Positions 1 to 6,128 of a stretch of 8,578 nt of DNA are shown one piece after another. How positions within the stretch are numbered: the stretch's first letter is position 1; every line of letters begins with the position of its first letter. The translations under genes and the position numbers were made by a program. The notes under the pieces are model-generated. The model worked only from the letters and a program-made list of their open reading frames with translations, searched no databases and had not been told where the DNA came from. This DNA is from Desulfobacterales bacterium (lineage in GTDB: Bacteria; Desulfobacterota; Desulfobacteria; Desulfobacterales; UBA5852), in the NCBI GenBank assembly GCA_030066455.1, contig JASJBQ010000207.1, positions 1-8,578 on the forward strand, written 5' to 3'.

Positions 1-5
1 CCGGA

Positions 6-362
6 TTGACGCGGGAAAACGCCCTGCAGTGCGTCCCCGTCAAAAACAGCGCGGTCAGGGAAATCCGCCTTGAAAACGGGCTGGTGCGTCTGTGCTACCC
101 GCTGCCGCTCAAACCCTGGCTGGCGGAGCTCAGGCGTCGCTTCGGCCCGCCTGAGACGACACCTCCTGAAAAGCAGATCGAATTGGATGAATTGGGAACC
201 CTGACATGGGATCTAATGGATGGCACCCTGCGGTTCAGCGATATCGTGCGCCGTTTCAGCCGCCGGGCGCAGGTCCATCCCAAAGAGGCGGAAGCGGCGG
301 TGGCCCAGTTTATCAGGGAGCTTGGCAGGCGGGGGCTCGTCGGTCTCAAAAACGAGCCGTAA
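6..362 (+). CDS. PqqD-like (PF05402-type) small protein, possibly 5'-truncated
   Basis: This encodes about 118 residues resembling PqqD-family peptide-binding proteins. These are small winged-helix-like chaperones that present ribosomal peptide precursors to radical-SAM maturases, though many family members stand alone with unknown roles. The family hallmark is the stretch LDELGTLTWDLMDG (residues 60-73), followed by a predicted helix (FSDIVRRFSRR) and the C-terminal helix QFIRELGRRGLVGL. The N-terminal half (about residues 1-55) is longer than in classical PqqD of about 90 residues. The first usable start is TTG at 6, but the frame stays open to the window edge, so the true start may lie upstream. 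No radical-SAM gene or precursor peptide is visible here. The gene converges on the STAS gene, with 28 bp between the stops and no clear terminator. The family call is fairly secure; the function is not. Confidence 0.75.
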   Translation: MTRENALQCVPVKNSAVREIRLENGLVRLCYPLPLKPWLAELRRRFGPPETTPPEKQIELDELGTLTWDLMDGTLRFSDIVRRFSRRAQVHPKEAEAAVAQFIRELGRRGLVGLKNEP

Positions 363-390
363 TGCTATCGGTCTTATCGTCATCACCCAC

Positions 391-723
391 TCAAATCGCC
401 TTGACGGCGTCGTCGACGGTGGGAACGATGGGGAGAAATGAGTCGAAGCCCGAAATTTCGAAGACTTCCTTGACATAGTCCTGCATCGCGCACAGCACGA
501 GTTTGCCGTCCGCATTTTTCAAATTTTTGGTTGCCTTGAGAATGACACGCAACCCCGCACTGGAAATATAATCCAGGTCCTTGAAGTCGAGGATGAGCCG
601 CTGGTTGCCGCCCTCGATGCATTCAAACAGCTTCTGTTCAAAGCCCATGGCCGTATTGGAGTCCAGTCTGCCGTTGAGCTTGAATACACTGTAGTTGTCG
701 TGTCGGGTTTCTGTAATCTCCAT
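391..723 (-). CDS. STAS-domain anti-sigma factor antagonist (RsbV/SpoIIAA type)
   Basis: This is a 110-residue single-domain STAS protein, the usual length for RsbV/SpoIIAA. In partner switching the unphosphorylated form binds the RsbW-type kinase and releases its target; phosphorylation of a conserved serine breaks that binding. Visible features are the N-terminal strand YSVFKLNGRLDSNTA, the core strand RLILDFKDLDYISSAGLRVI with Ser54-Ser55 as the expected phosphoacceptor region, and the segment KLVLCAM before the last helices. The start is well supported: ATG at 723 follows AAGGGAGG (729-736) by 5 nt. It is the last gene of the minus-strand block, 172 bp after the RsbW-like kinase, which is its likely partner. 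The phosphatase of the same block should dephosphorylate it (inference). The final target is unknown because no sigma factor is encoded nearby. Confidence 0.93.
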   Translation of the reverse strand: MEITETRHDNYSVFKLNGRLDSNTAMGFEQKLFECIEGGNQRLILDFKDLDYISSAGLRVILKATKNLKNADGKLVLCAMQDYVKEVFEISGFDSFLPIVPTVDDAVKAI

Positions 724-780
724 GCTTGCCTCCCTTGGTCCTCGTCATGGTCGCGGACGGACGATCACGGGGCGAATGGG

Positions 781-798
781 GGCGGCCAGTGGGCCGCC
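781..798. other. Perfect GC-rich hairpin in the kinase-STAS intergenic gap
   Basis: GGCGGCC (781-787) and GGCCGCC (792-798) form a perfect 7-bp stem with a 4-nt loop, AGTG. It lies in the 172-bp gap between the RsbW-like kinase stop (896) and the STAS start (723). No T-run follows on either strand, so it is not a classical intrinsic terminator. It could be an mRNA-processing or stability element, or simply chance in GC-rich DNA. The rest of the gap (724-895) shows the STAS Shine-Dalgarno and an 8-bp palindrome AAACGTTT (808-815), with no convincing promoter. Confidence 0.35.
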
Positions 799-895
799 GG
801 GTGCGTCAAACGTTTCGATAGCGCCACCGTTTTCTTGGGGGTTCCGAAATCGTCGCGATCCGCCGCTATCCCCTGCCGTGTCGTGTCGGTTGGTT

Positions 896-1327
896 TCAAT
901 TCGCTCCGGTATCAGTCTTTAAAACCTTTGTGAGTGTGAGCACGTTTGCGTCGGCGTCGCGCCGGTAATCAATCTGGTCGATATAGGCTTTGATCAGGTG
1001 GATGCCGAGTCCGCCGATTTCCCGATCGCTAAACGTGCACTTCAAATCCGGCTGCGGCGCTTCAAGCGGATTGAAGGGGACACCATCATCCCTGATCGTG
1101 ATCGTGACGATCTCATTGTGCTTGTTGCAGGTCACCTGGATTTGGTGCTCGGCTTGGTCTTGGAACCCGTGATTGATGATATTGGTGAAAAGTTCATCCA
1201 TTGCGAGGTTGATTTCAAACTTCTGCTTTTTGGCGATGCCGCAATCCTCGCAAAAAGACGCCAGGTGCTCGCAGAGCACGTCCAAATCCTCCAGTCGGTT
1301 TGTCAGCTCGAATTTGATTTGGGGCAT
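896..1327 (-). CDS. RsbW/SpoIIAB-type serine kinase (HATPase_c_2 anti-sigma regulator)
   Basis: This is a 143-residue GHKL-fold ATPase of the anti-sigma-factor kinase family, which phosphorylates STAS antagonists on serine and sequesters a target when unbound. From the ATG at 1327, the N-box is EINLAMDELFTNIINHG with catalytic-type Glu45 and Mg-coordinating-type Asn49. The G1 box is RDDGVPFNP (about 79-87) and the G2 box is GGLGIHLIK (105-113). The opening FELTNRLEDLDVL is typical of the family. The frame can be extended to a TTG at 1363, but ATG 1327 fits the family N-terminus and follows GGTGG (1332-1336) by 4 nt. It starts 39 bp after the CNBD stop and precedes the STAS gene, its probable substrate. 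All key ATP-binding residues look intact, so an active kinase is expected. Confidence 0.92.
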   Translation of the reverse strand: MPQIKFELTNRLEDLDVLCEHLASFCEDCGIAKKQKFEINLAMDELFTNIINHGFQDQAEHQIQVTCNKHNEIVTITIRDDGVPFNPLEAPQPDLKCTFSDREIGGLGIHLIKAYIDQIDYRRDADANVLTLTKVLKTDTGAN

Positions 1328-1366
1328 TGAGCCACCATCGATCGTCTGGTTGGCGCCATGCAACGC

Positions 1367-1894
1367 CTACATGGCGCTGATGCCGGCAATTTCCTCCACC
1401 GAGACGCCTCGGGCCGCCATTTCTTCGACCAGGCGTTTTTCCCAGCGAAGAATGCCGACCACAATCGTGTTGAACATGCGCGGTACAAGGTCCGGGAACT
1501 GCTCGATCGATTTGGAGAATTTCTCGCGGGTCAGTACCAGGCACTCGACCGGTTCGACAGCCTTAAGTGAAAACAAGCGCGGCATGCTGCCCAGCAGAGC
1601 CAGACTCCCCAGAAAAGCGCCCGATGAAAACGCGCGTACATCGATCTCACCGCCGTCCACCGCATGGGTCAGCATGGTTTGTCCGGATATCAGGTAAAAG
1701 GCTTGACCGTCGTCCTCGTCCTGAGAAAAAAGGCGATCACCGGGCTGATACGTCTCTCTGGCACACAAATAAGCAAAAACCTTGAGGGTTTCAATGGGTA
1801 AGCCTGCAAAAAAATCGATTTGCCTCAGAAATTCGAGGTTTTCCTGGAATTCGCAACCGGCGCCGGCGTTAGTTTCTGCCGCTGACGAGTTCAT
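1367..1894 (-). CDS. Cyclic-nucleotide-binding-domain (Crp/CAP-like N-terminal) protein
   Basis: This 175-residue protein consists of a CNBD beta-roll plus a C-terminal helical tail (about 128-175), with no helix-turn-helix, so it is not a classical CRP transcription factor. Recognisable segments are FFAGLPIETLKVFA (28-41), YQPGDRLFSQ (49-58), AFYLISGQ (65-72) and the phosphate-binding cassette region GAFLGSLALLGSMPRLFSLKA (92-112, written here only as a motif). In CRP-type cassettes a Glu follows Gly (FGELAL); here it is Ser97 (FLGSLAL). Arg106 is retained. Loss of the ribose-contacting Glu suggests altered or absent cAMP binding (inference). ATG 1894 lies inside the exporter gene and follows AAAGGAG (1901-1907) by 6 nt. 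The 26-bp overlap with the exporter end indicates translational coupling, so it probably acts with the transporter or feeds the kinase/STAS pair downstream. Confidence 0.88.
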   Translation of the reverse strand: MNSSAAETNAGAGCEFQENLEFLRQIDFFAGLPIETLKVFAYLCARETYQPGDRLFSQDEDDGQAFYLISGQTMLTHAVDGGEIDVRAFSSGAFLGSLALLGSMPRLFSLKAVEPVECLVLTREKFSKSIEQFPDLVPRMFNTIVVGILRWEKRLVEEMAARGVSVEEIAGISAM

Positions 1895-4376
1895 AGAGCA
1901 CTCCTTTACGGTCCATCAGGTCGTCGTAGGTGCCGATTTCCATCAGCTTTCCCGCCTTCATCACCGCAACTTGGTCAAAGTTTTTAATGATGTCAAGTCG
2001 GTGCACCACCGCGATCACCGTCGCCTTGCCTTTGAGGCGGTTGTCCAGGAAATTTTGAATCCGTGCCTGGGACTTGTTGTCCAGGGCCGAGGTGGCTTCA
2101 TCCATGATGAGAAGTTTGGGCGACTTGAGGAAGATGCGGGCAATCGCCAGTTTCTGACGCTGGCCGCCGGAAAGTTTGTCGCCCTTGCTGCCGACCTGAT
2201 ACTGCATGCCGATGCGCACGATGGTTTCCAGCAGATCCTCCTCGATCAGCAGATGGATGATGCTCTGGACAATCTTGTCCTGGGCCTCGACGCGTGTGGT
2301 TGTGGTCTTACCGAAAAAGATGTTGTTTTGAATGGTCTGGGAAAAGATGTACTGCTCGTTGTCGTAGAAGGAAAAAGCGCCCGGGTCGTCCGTGCTGATT
2401 TTTTCCTTGAAGAGGGCGCGACCCTCCAGAATCAGCCGTTCGAGCAGCTTGGGAAAGGAAACCATTTTATGCCGCCCGGGGGTGAAGCGCAGCGCCAGCT
2501 CAAGCAGTTTGGCGCGGTCCGCCGCACCCAGCTGATGGAGTTTTTTGCGACGGGTTTGCGCAGCGAGGGCCTTGAATCGATCCAGTTCATCCGGTGCGAT
2601 CGGGCTCTGTTCGAAGAAGACCTTGTCGGGGGGCAGATTGCCCAGAATGTCGATGGTCTGACGGGTCAGATCCGCTCCCAGTTCGATCAGCGGTCGCTGC
2701 AGGTCGGCCTGGCTTAGAAATTCCAGAAAATAGGGGTTGGCTGTCAGCCGGGCGCCCTTGTAGCGATCCTGGTTGGGGCTGCCGAACAAAAGGTTGGCGG
2801 CAACGCTGGAGTGATACAGGTAGCGATTCTCGTCGAAAAACTCGACATGTTTTGCCAGGCTGTCGCCAAATTGGTTTTGGAAGTTCCGGCGCACCCGAAT
2901 GATCTGCTCCACCAACGCGTCGTTTTGCCCCGGATCGAAAATGGTGTTCAATCCGAAGCGCAGGGTGTCGGTGAAAAGGCCCGTCTGGTGAAGCACCTGG
3001 ATTTTGTCGTCGAGCGACGGCTGTGGTGCGCGGCCCTGCCCATCTTCCATGGCCTGGCAGGCATAGAGCAGATTATCCTCGATGGTCCCGTCAAAAATGA
3101 AAGGGCTCTGGGATACGAATCCCATGTTCTGGACGATATCCTGCTTGGTCAGCGTTTTGACTTCGGCGTTGCCCAGCAACACCTGGCCCCCCGTATAGGC
3201 GTATAACTGCCCGATGCACTGGGCCAGGGTGCTTTTGCCGCTGCCTGAAAACCCGATCAGGGCCAGGTGATCGCCCGAGTTGAGGCTCAGGCTGATATCG
3301 TCGAGAAGCTTCAGGCCGTCGCCGGTGGCAAAGGCCAGATTGTTGACCTCGACCATCCCTTCGAGTTCCAGCGGGGCACGATTTTCGGGGACCAGAGCGT
3401 AATCCGGTTCGGCGTCGAAATAGGACATGGTTTTGTCGTAGTTGACGCGGCCGTCCTGGTAGCTCTGGTAGAACTGGATAAGCTCCTTCCAGGGGTCGTA
3501 AAGCTTTTCCTGGGCCGAGAGGAAGGCCACGAGGGCCCCCAGTTCGAGCTGGCCCTGGATGGTGAGATAGCCTCCGAGGATAAAAACCAGAAACGGTCCC
3601 AGGCTCGTGAAAAAGTTGTTGGAGGTCTTGACGCCGGCGCGCAGCAGGTCCCAGCGCAGGCGAACCCGGTAAAGCCGTTCGACGATGGATGCCACCTTGC
3701 GGTTTTCGATGCGGTAAGCCCCGTTGCCGTGGATTTCGTGGATGCCGGAGATGGATTCGGCCACCTTGTCGGAGAGGGTCCGGGTCAGATCGACGCGTTT
3801 CTTGTTGGCGATGTTGACCCGACGCTGCAGCAGTGGCACCAGGAAGATCACGGCCGGATAGATGGACAGCGACAGGGCCGCCAGCCAGGGGTTGAGCCAG
3901 AAAAGATAGACGGCGAAAGCCAGCAGGGTCAGCAGGTTGATGATGGGGACGGCCAGTGCCATGCCCACGAAATTGGAGGGCAGCGCCAGCTCGGAAATGA
4001 TCGCCGAAACCACCATGCCGGGCTGGGTGTTGCGGAAGAAATTAAGCGGCAAGGTGATGATGTGGGCAAACAGCCCGTCACGCATGCGCGCCAGCGTGCG
4101 CTGGCTGATGACGACCTGGATCGAATTGATGATGTATTTGAGCAGGCTGGCCGAGACCACGGATGCAAGGTAAATGGTGCAATAGTGGATCAACAGGTCG
4201 ATGTTGCGCAGGCGGATGGCTTCGTTGACAATGCGTTTCTGCATCTCCAGCGGCAGGACGCGGGCGAATACGGTAACGGCGATGAGCACCAGCAGCAGGA
4301 GTTGCAATTTGGTGTTGGGCCCAAATATCCAGGAGAAAAGCGAACGTTTGACTATCGCATCGTCGGGTTCGGGCAT
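1869..4376 (-). CDS. ABC exporter half-transporter (TMD-NBD) with expanded, repeat-containing NBD
   Basis: This is an 835-residue inner-membrane protein of the MsbA-like exporter type; typical members have about 580-600 residues. The transmembrane domain covers about 1-335, with helices near 24-40, 63-90, 138-160, 164-183 and 258-277. The NBD has Walker A GFSGSGKST (375-383), Q-loop Gln423, signature LSGGQ (735-739), Walker B LLIMDE (755-760, catalytic Glu760), D-loop SALD (763-766) and H-loop His792, so it should hydrolyse ATP. From Gln423 to the signature there are 312 residues, against roughly 57 in MsbA. The extra segment holds two further copies of the post-Q-loop motif: FIFDGTIEDNLLY (426-438), YLYHSSVAANLLF (519-531) and YIFSQTIQNNIFF (676-688). 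The start has a strong Shine-Dalgarno, GGAGGAG (4385-4391), 8 nt from the ATG. The substrate is unknown. It overlaps the CNBD gene. Confidence 0.93.
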   Translation of the reverse strand: MPEPDDAIVKRSLFSWIFGPNTKLQLLLLVLIAVTVFARVLPLEMQKRIVNEAIRLRNIDLLIHYCTIYLASVVSASLLKYIINSIQVVISQRTLARMRDGLFAHIITLPLNFFRNTQPGMVVSAIISELALPSNFVGMALAVPIINLLTLLAFAVYLFWLNPWLAALSLSIYPAVIFLVPLLQRRVNIANKKRVDLTRTLSDKVAESISGIHEIHGNGAYRIENRKVASIVERLYRVRLRWDLLRAGVKTSNNFFTSLGPFLVFILGGYLTIQGQLELGALVAFLSAQEKLYDPWKELIQFYQSYQDGRVNYDKTMSYFDAEPDYALVPENRAPLELEGMVEVNNLAFATGDGLKLLDDISLSLNSGDHLALIGFSGSGKSTLAQCIGQLYAYTGGQVLLGNAEVKTLTKQDIVQNMGFVSQSPFIFDGTIEDNLLYACQAMEDGQGRAPQPSLDDKIQVLHQTGLFTDTLRFGLNTIFDPGQNDALVEQIIRVRRNFQNQFGDSLAKHVEFFDENRYLYHSSVAANLLFGSPNQDRYKGARLTANPYFLEFLSQADLQRPLIELGADLTRQTIDILGNLPPDKVFFEQSPIAPDELDRFKALAAQTRRKKLHQLGAADRAKLLELALRFTPGRHKMVSFPKLLERLILEGRALFKEKISTDDPGAFSFYDNEQYIFSQTIQNNIFFGKTTTTRVEAQDKIVQSIIHLLIEEDLLETIVRIGMQYQVGSKGDKLSGGQRQKLAIARIFLKSPKLLIMDEATSALDNKSQARIQNFLDNRLKGKATVIAVVHRLDIIKNFDQVAVMKAGKLMEIGTYDDLMDRKGVLYELVSGRN
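2310..3122 (-). repeat. Three degenerate Q-loop/helical-subdomain repeats inside the ABC NBD
   Basis: Within the exporter, residues 419-439 (3060-3122), 512-532 (2781-2843) and 669-689 (2310-2372) align without gaps over 21 positions. Phe at the second position and Asn at the seventeenth are invariant, and the aromatic/aliphatic pattern is shared (FIF / YLY / YIF, then NLLY / NLLF / NIFF). The position of the Q-loop glutamine is Gln423 in copy 1, Glu516 in copy 2 and Asn673 in copy 3. Copy 1 keeps the normal 42-residue distance from the Walker A lysine. Copy 3 keeps a near-normal distance to LSGGQ (62 residues). This pattern suggests repeated expansion of the helical subdomain (inference from hand alignment). 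Confidence 0.6.
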
Positions 4377-4389
4377 GCGGGGCGCTCCT

Positions 4390-4405
4390 CCGGCGCTCGA
4401 GCCGG
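4390..4405. other. Hairpin abutting the ABC exporter Shine-Dalgarno
   Basis: CCGGC (4390-4394) and GCCGG (4401-4405) form a 5-bp stem with a 6-nt loop. On the minus-strand mRNA the 3' arm runs directly into the GGAGGAG ribosome-binding site (4385-4391), sharing two bases with it. Pairing could reduce access to the site, but the stem is short and may be coincidental. Confidence 0.25.
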
Positions 4406-4493
4406 CTTGGTTGGATACCCCTTAAATCCTGGGGCCAATCGGCCGACCCGGTAGGGCGGATCGGGTGTCGTAAGGTTCTCTACTATCGATGCG

Positions 4494-4516
4494 GCGCTAA
4501 AGACAAGCGCATTTTT
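4494..4516 (+). terminator. Weak terminator-like hairpin with T-run on the + strand
   Basis: GCGCT (4494-4498) pairs with AGCGC (4506-4510) around the 7-nt loop AAAGACA and is followed by ATTTTTT. That is a short 5-bp stem plus a run of six T on the + strand. No + strand gene lies upstream, since neighbouring genes are both on the minus strand. If real it would stop antisense transcripts. The stem is short, so chance is a serious alternative. Confidence 0.25.
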
Positions 4517-4583
4517 TGGGAGCAGGCCTTTCCGCCCGCCGCACGGGGCGCGATGCCGGATCATGGGCGCGGGTTCGGGCGGA

Positions 4584-6023
4584 TTAGTGCAGTTTGATGA
4601 CCACCATGGTGATGTCGTCTTCCTGGTCCCGGTGCCCGCGGTGCTTCTCCAGCGCCTCGAAAACGGCGGCGATGATTTTCCGGGCCGGCTGATCGGCCTG
4701 GCGGCGCAGGACGGCTTGAAGGCTTTCGAGACCGAACATGACCCCATCGGCATTGCGTGTTTCGCGGATGCCATCCGTACCCAGGAAGACGATCGCACCG
4801 GTGCGCCAGTCCCGTTGGGTGTGCGTCTTGATCAGCGGTTCGGGCACGGCCCCCAGGGCCACGCCCTCGCCACCCAGTTCCCGGAAGGTGTCGCTCTGCG
4901 GTTCGTAGAGCAGACCGGGCTCGTGCCCGGCCCGAATCCAGTTCAGGCAACGGTTGCGGGGATCGATCTCGAGCAGGAAGAGGGTGATGAACCAACCGGT
5001 TTGCCGGCTGTCGTCCACGAGAAACCGATTGGTTTGTCTTACGAGGGCTGCCGGGGTCGCGTAGCTCGCCAGCCCGGCCCGCAGGTAGGCCCGCGTGCTG
5101 GTCATGTGGATGGACGAGCTGACCCCGTGGCCGGAGGAGTCGGCCACGACCACACCCATTTTACCCTCGGGCAGCTCGAAATGGTCGTAGTAGTCGCCCC
5201 CGGTTTCGGTGCAGTATTGGCTCGCGCCGGCGATTTCAGCGGCTGGATTTGAAAGGACCTTGCGGGGCAGCAGGTTGTGCTGGATCTCGTCGGCGAGTTG
5301 CAGGGCGCTGATCAGTTCGGTGCGATGGCGCAGCCCCTCGATCATCGAGTTGGTATGTCCTGCAATGACGCCGAATTCGTCGCGGGTGGCCACCGGCACC
5401 ATCTGGGTCAGATTGCCGCGGGAGACCTGTTCGAGCACCCGGGTTTCATTGTCGAACAGCAGCTTCAGGTTGCGCGAATAGGAAAAGATGAGGTTGACCA
5501 CCACACCCAGCAGCACGGTCATGATAAAAAACACTTCCAGCATCACCGTACGCTCCGCGGTTTTAAGTGCGGCCGGGTCACTCTGATCGGCCAGCCAGGC
5601 GAAATCGCGGGCGATGATCAGGGCCAGAACGATGCAGATGAGCAGGATCGTGGCGAAGGCCACCAGCGAGAATTTGCGTGTTAGGGGATAGTATCGGCGG
5701 GGCGGGCGCATGTTAGCGTTTTTTTGCAGCGCCCGGTAGATGGCGCCGCGCTCCCGGGCCAGGGCCATGTCCAGGCCCATAAAGAAGCCGATGAAGAGAC
5801 ATCCCGACAGCAGGCTCAAGGCGCTGACCAGATAGAATTGATGCACAAGGTTATTGAACAGGCCGACCGCGCCGCCGGCCGCCAGGCAGAGCGACACCTC
5901 GAGGGTAAACTGCCGGCGGGGCTGGTCCTCGACCGGTGCGGTGCGAACGAAACGGCGCAGCAGAACGGGGCGCACCGCCAGGGCGATAGCGAAGGCGGCC
6001 AGGATTGTGGTCCCCAGCGTCAC
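4584..6023 (-). CDS. Membrane SpoIIE/PP2C-type serine phosphatase with HAMP-like linker (RsbU-like role)
   Basis: This encodes 479 residues from the GTG at 6023. Hydrophobic helices lie near 5-22, 41-60, 64-87, 119-138 and 159-181. A HAMP-like segment follows (about 181-232, with SRGNLTQMVPVATRDEFG), then a linker helix ADEIQHNLLPR and the PP2C domain. Metal-site motifs are visible: GGDYYD (275-280), DSSGHG (295-300), TDGIRE (416-421) and QEDDITM (467-473). Family members dephosphorylate STAS antagonists, so the STAS protein of the same block is the likely substrate (inference). The GTG start has no Shine-Dalgarno and sits in the loop of a 6-bp hairpin (6010-6030). The same frame continues upstream through one TGA (6048-6050) to an ATG at 6113, which would add a sixth membrane helix. 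The catalytic domain call is secure; the start is not. Confidence 0.9.
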   Translation of the reverse strand: MTLGTTILAAFAIALAVRPVLLRRFVRTAPVEDQPRRQFTLEVSLCLAAGGAVGLFNNLVHQFYLVSALSLLSGCLFIGFFMGLDMALARERGAIYRALQKNANMRPPRRYYPLTRKFSLVAFATILLICIVLALIIARDFAWLADQSDPAALKTAERTVMLEVFFIMTVLLGVVVNLIFSYSRNLKLLFDNETRVLEQVSRGNLTQMVPVATRDEFGVIAGHTNSMIEGLRHRTELISALQLADEIQHNLLPRKVLSNPAAEIAGASQYCTETGGDYYDHFELPEGKMGVVVADSSGHGVSSSIHMTSTRAYLRAGLASYATPAALVRQTNRFLVDDSRQTGWFITLFLLEIDPRNRCLNWIRAGHEPGLLYEPQSDTFRELGGEGVALGAVPEPLIKTHTQRDWRTGAIVFLGTDGIRETRNADGVMFGLESLQAVLRRQADQPARKIIAAVFEALEKHRGHRDQEDDITMVVIKLH

Positions 6024-6030
6024 GGGGGAC
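6010..6030 (-). other. Hairpin enclosing the phosphatase GTG codon, 17 nt after the in-frame TGA
   Basis: On the mRNA, GUCCCC (6030-6025) pairs with GGGGAC (6015-6010) around the 9-nt loop CGUGACGCU. The GUG proposed as start (6023-6021) is in that loop. The stem begins 17 nt after the UGA at 6048-6050. Either it hinders initiation at GUG, or it is a candidate selenocysteine-insertion hairpin, or it is incidental. It does not clearly match the E. coli fdhF SECIS, which has shorter spacing and a GGUCU loop. Confidence 0.4.
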
Positions 6031-6047
6031 AGGGTCTCAAGGAACGG

Positions 6048-6113
6048 TCAGACCTGTCCGCCGTAAAGCGTCAGCACGATGACGGCAAAGGCATAGTGGT
6101 ACAGGATGCGCAT
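6048..6113 (-). pseudogene. Upstream 21-codon membrane-helix ORF, in frame with the phosphatase across a TGA
   Basis: An ATG at 6113 opens 21 codons beginning MRILYHY and ending LTLYGGQV, then TGA (6050-6048). The frame then continues without another stop (PFLETLSPV) into the phosphatase, since 6113 and 6023 differ by 90 nt. The peptide is strongly hydrophobic (AFAVIVLTL) and would form a cytoplasm-to-periplasm helix pairing with the helix at the annotated N-terminus, which ends in RPVLLRR as expected for a cytoplasmic end. The ATG is 15 nt past the methyltransferase stop, with AAAGG (6126-6130) 12 nt upstream, a rather long spacing. Readings are: the true phosphatase N-terminus broken by a nonsense change (TGG or CGA to TGA) or sequencing error; selenocysteine or read-through; or a separate tiny membrane peptide. 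I favour the first. Confidence 0.5.
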
Positions 6114-6128
6114 GTTGTGGATTTACCT

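Larger units (their letters stand above)
4377..4583. other. 207-bp gap between phosphatase and exporter genes
   Basis: This gap separates two minus-strand genes. It holds the exporter Shine-Dalgarno and adjoining hairpin (4385-4405) and a terminator-like element oriented for + strand transcription (4494-4516). No convincing sigma-70 promoter for the exporter gene was found by eye. Minus-strand TTGTCT followed by GTAGAG (17-nt spacer, around 4480-4508) is a weak candidate only. No intrinsic terminator for the phosphatase gene is visible, so read-through from it is possible. Confidence 0.4.

Noticed and set aside
334..358. 6-bp GGCTCG/CGAGCC hairpin with a 13-nt loop at the end of the PqqD-like gene, considered as a bidirectional terminator
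   Set aside because: The loop is long and no T-run follows on either strand.
816..850. GGAAC...TCGAA on the minus strand as an extracytoplasmic sigma promoter for the STAS gene
   Set aside because: The spacing between the two elements is about 20 nt from GGAACCC, longer than the usual 15-17 nt, and the -35 is only partial.
1328..1363. Upstream TTG start adding 12 residues to the RsbW-like kinase
   Set aside because: The added residues do not resemble the family N-terminus. ATG 1327 has a nearby GGTGG and fits homologues better.
1782..2717. + strand open frame (311 codons) opposite the exporter NBD
   Set aside because: It is antisense to the LSGGQ and Walker B regions, has no ribosome-binding site and no recognisable family.
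4410..4440. GGGTAT-like -10 of stress sigma factors upstream of the exporter
   Set aside because: No GTTT-type -35 element occurs at the proper distance.
3267..4454. Long + strand open frame (395 codons) opposite the ABC exporter gene
   Set aside because: The translation is rich in His, Gln, Asp and Gly with no domain, and it is antisense to clear transmembrane and Walker A coding sequence. It is a GC-driven shadow.
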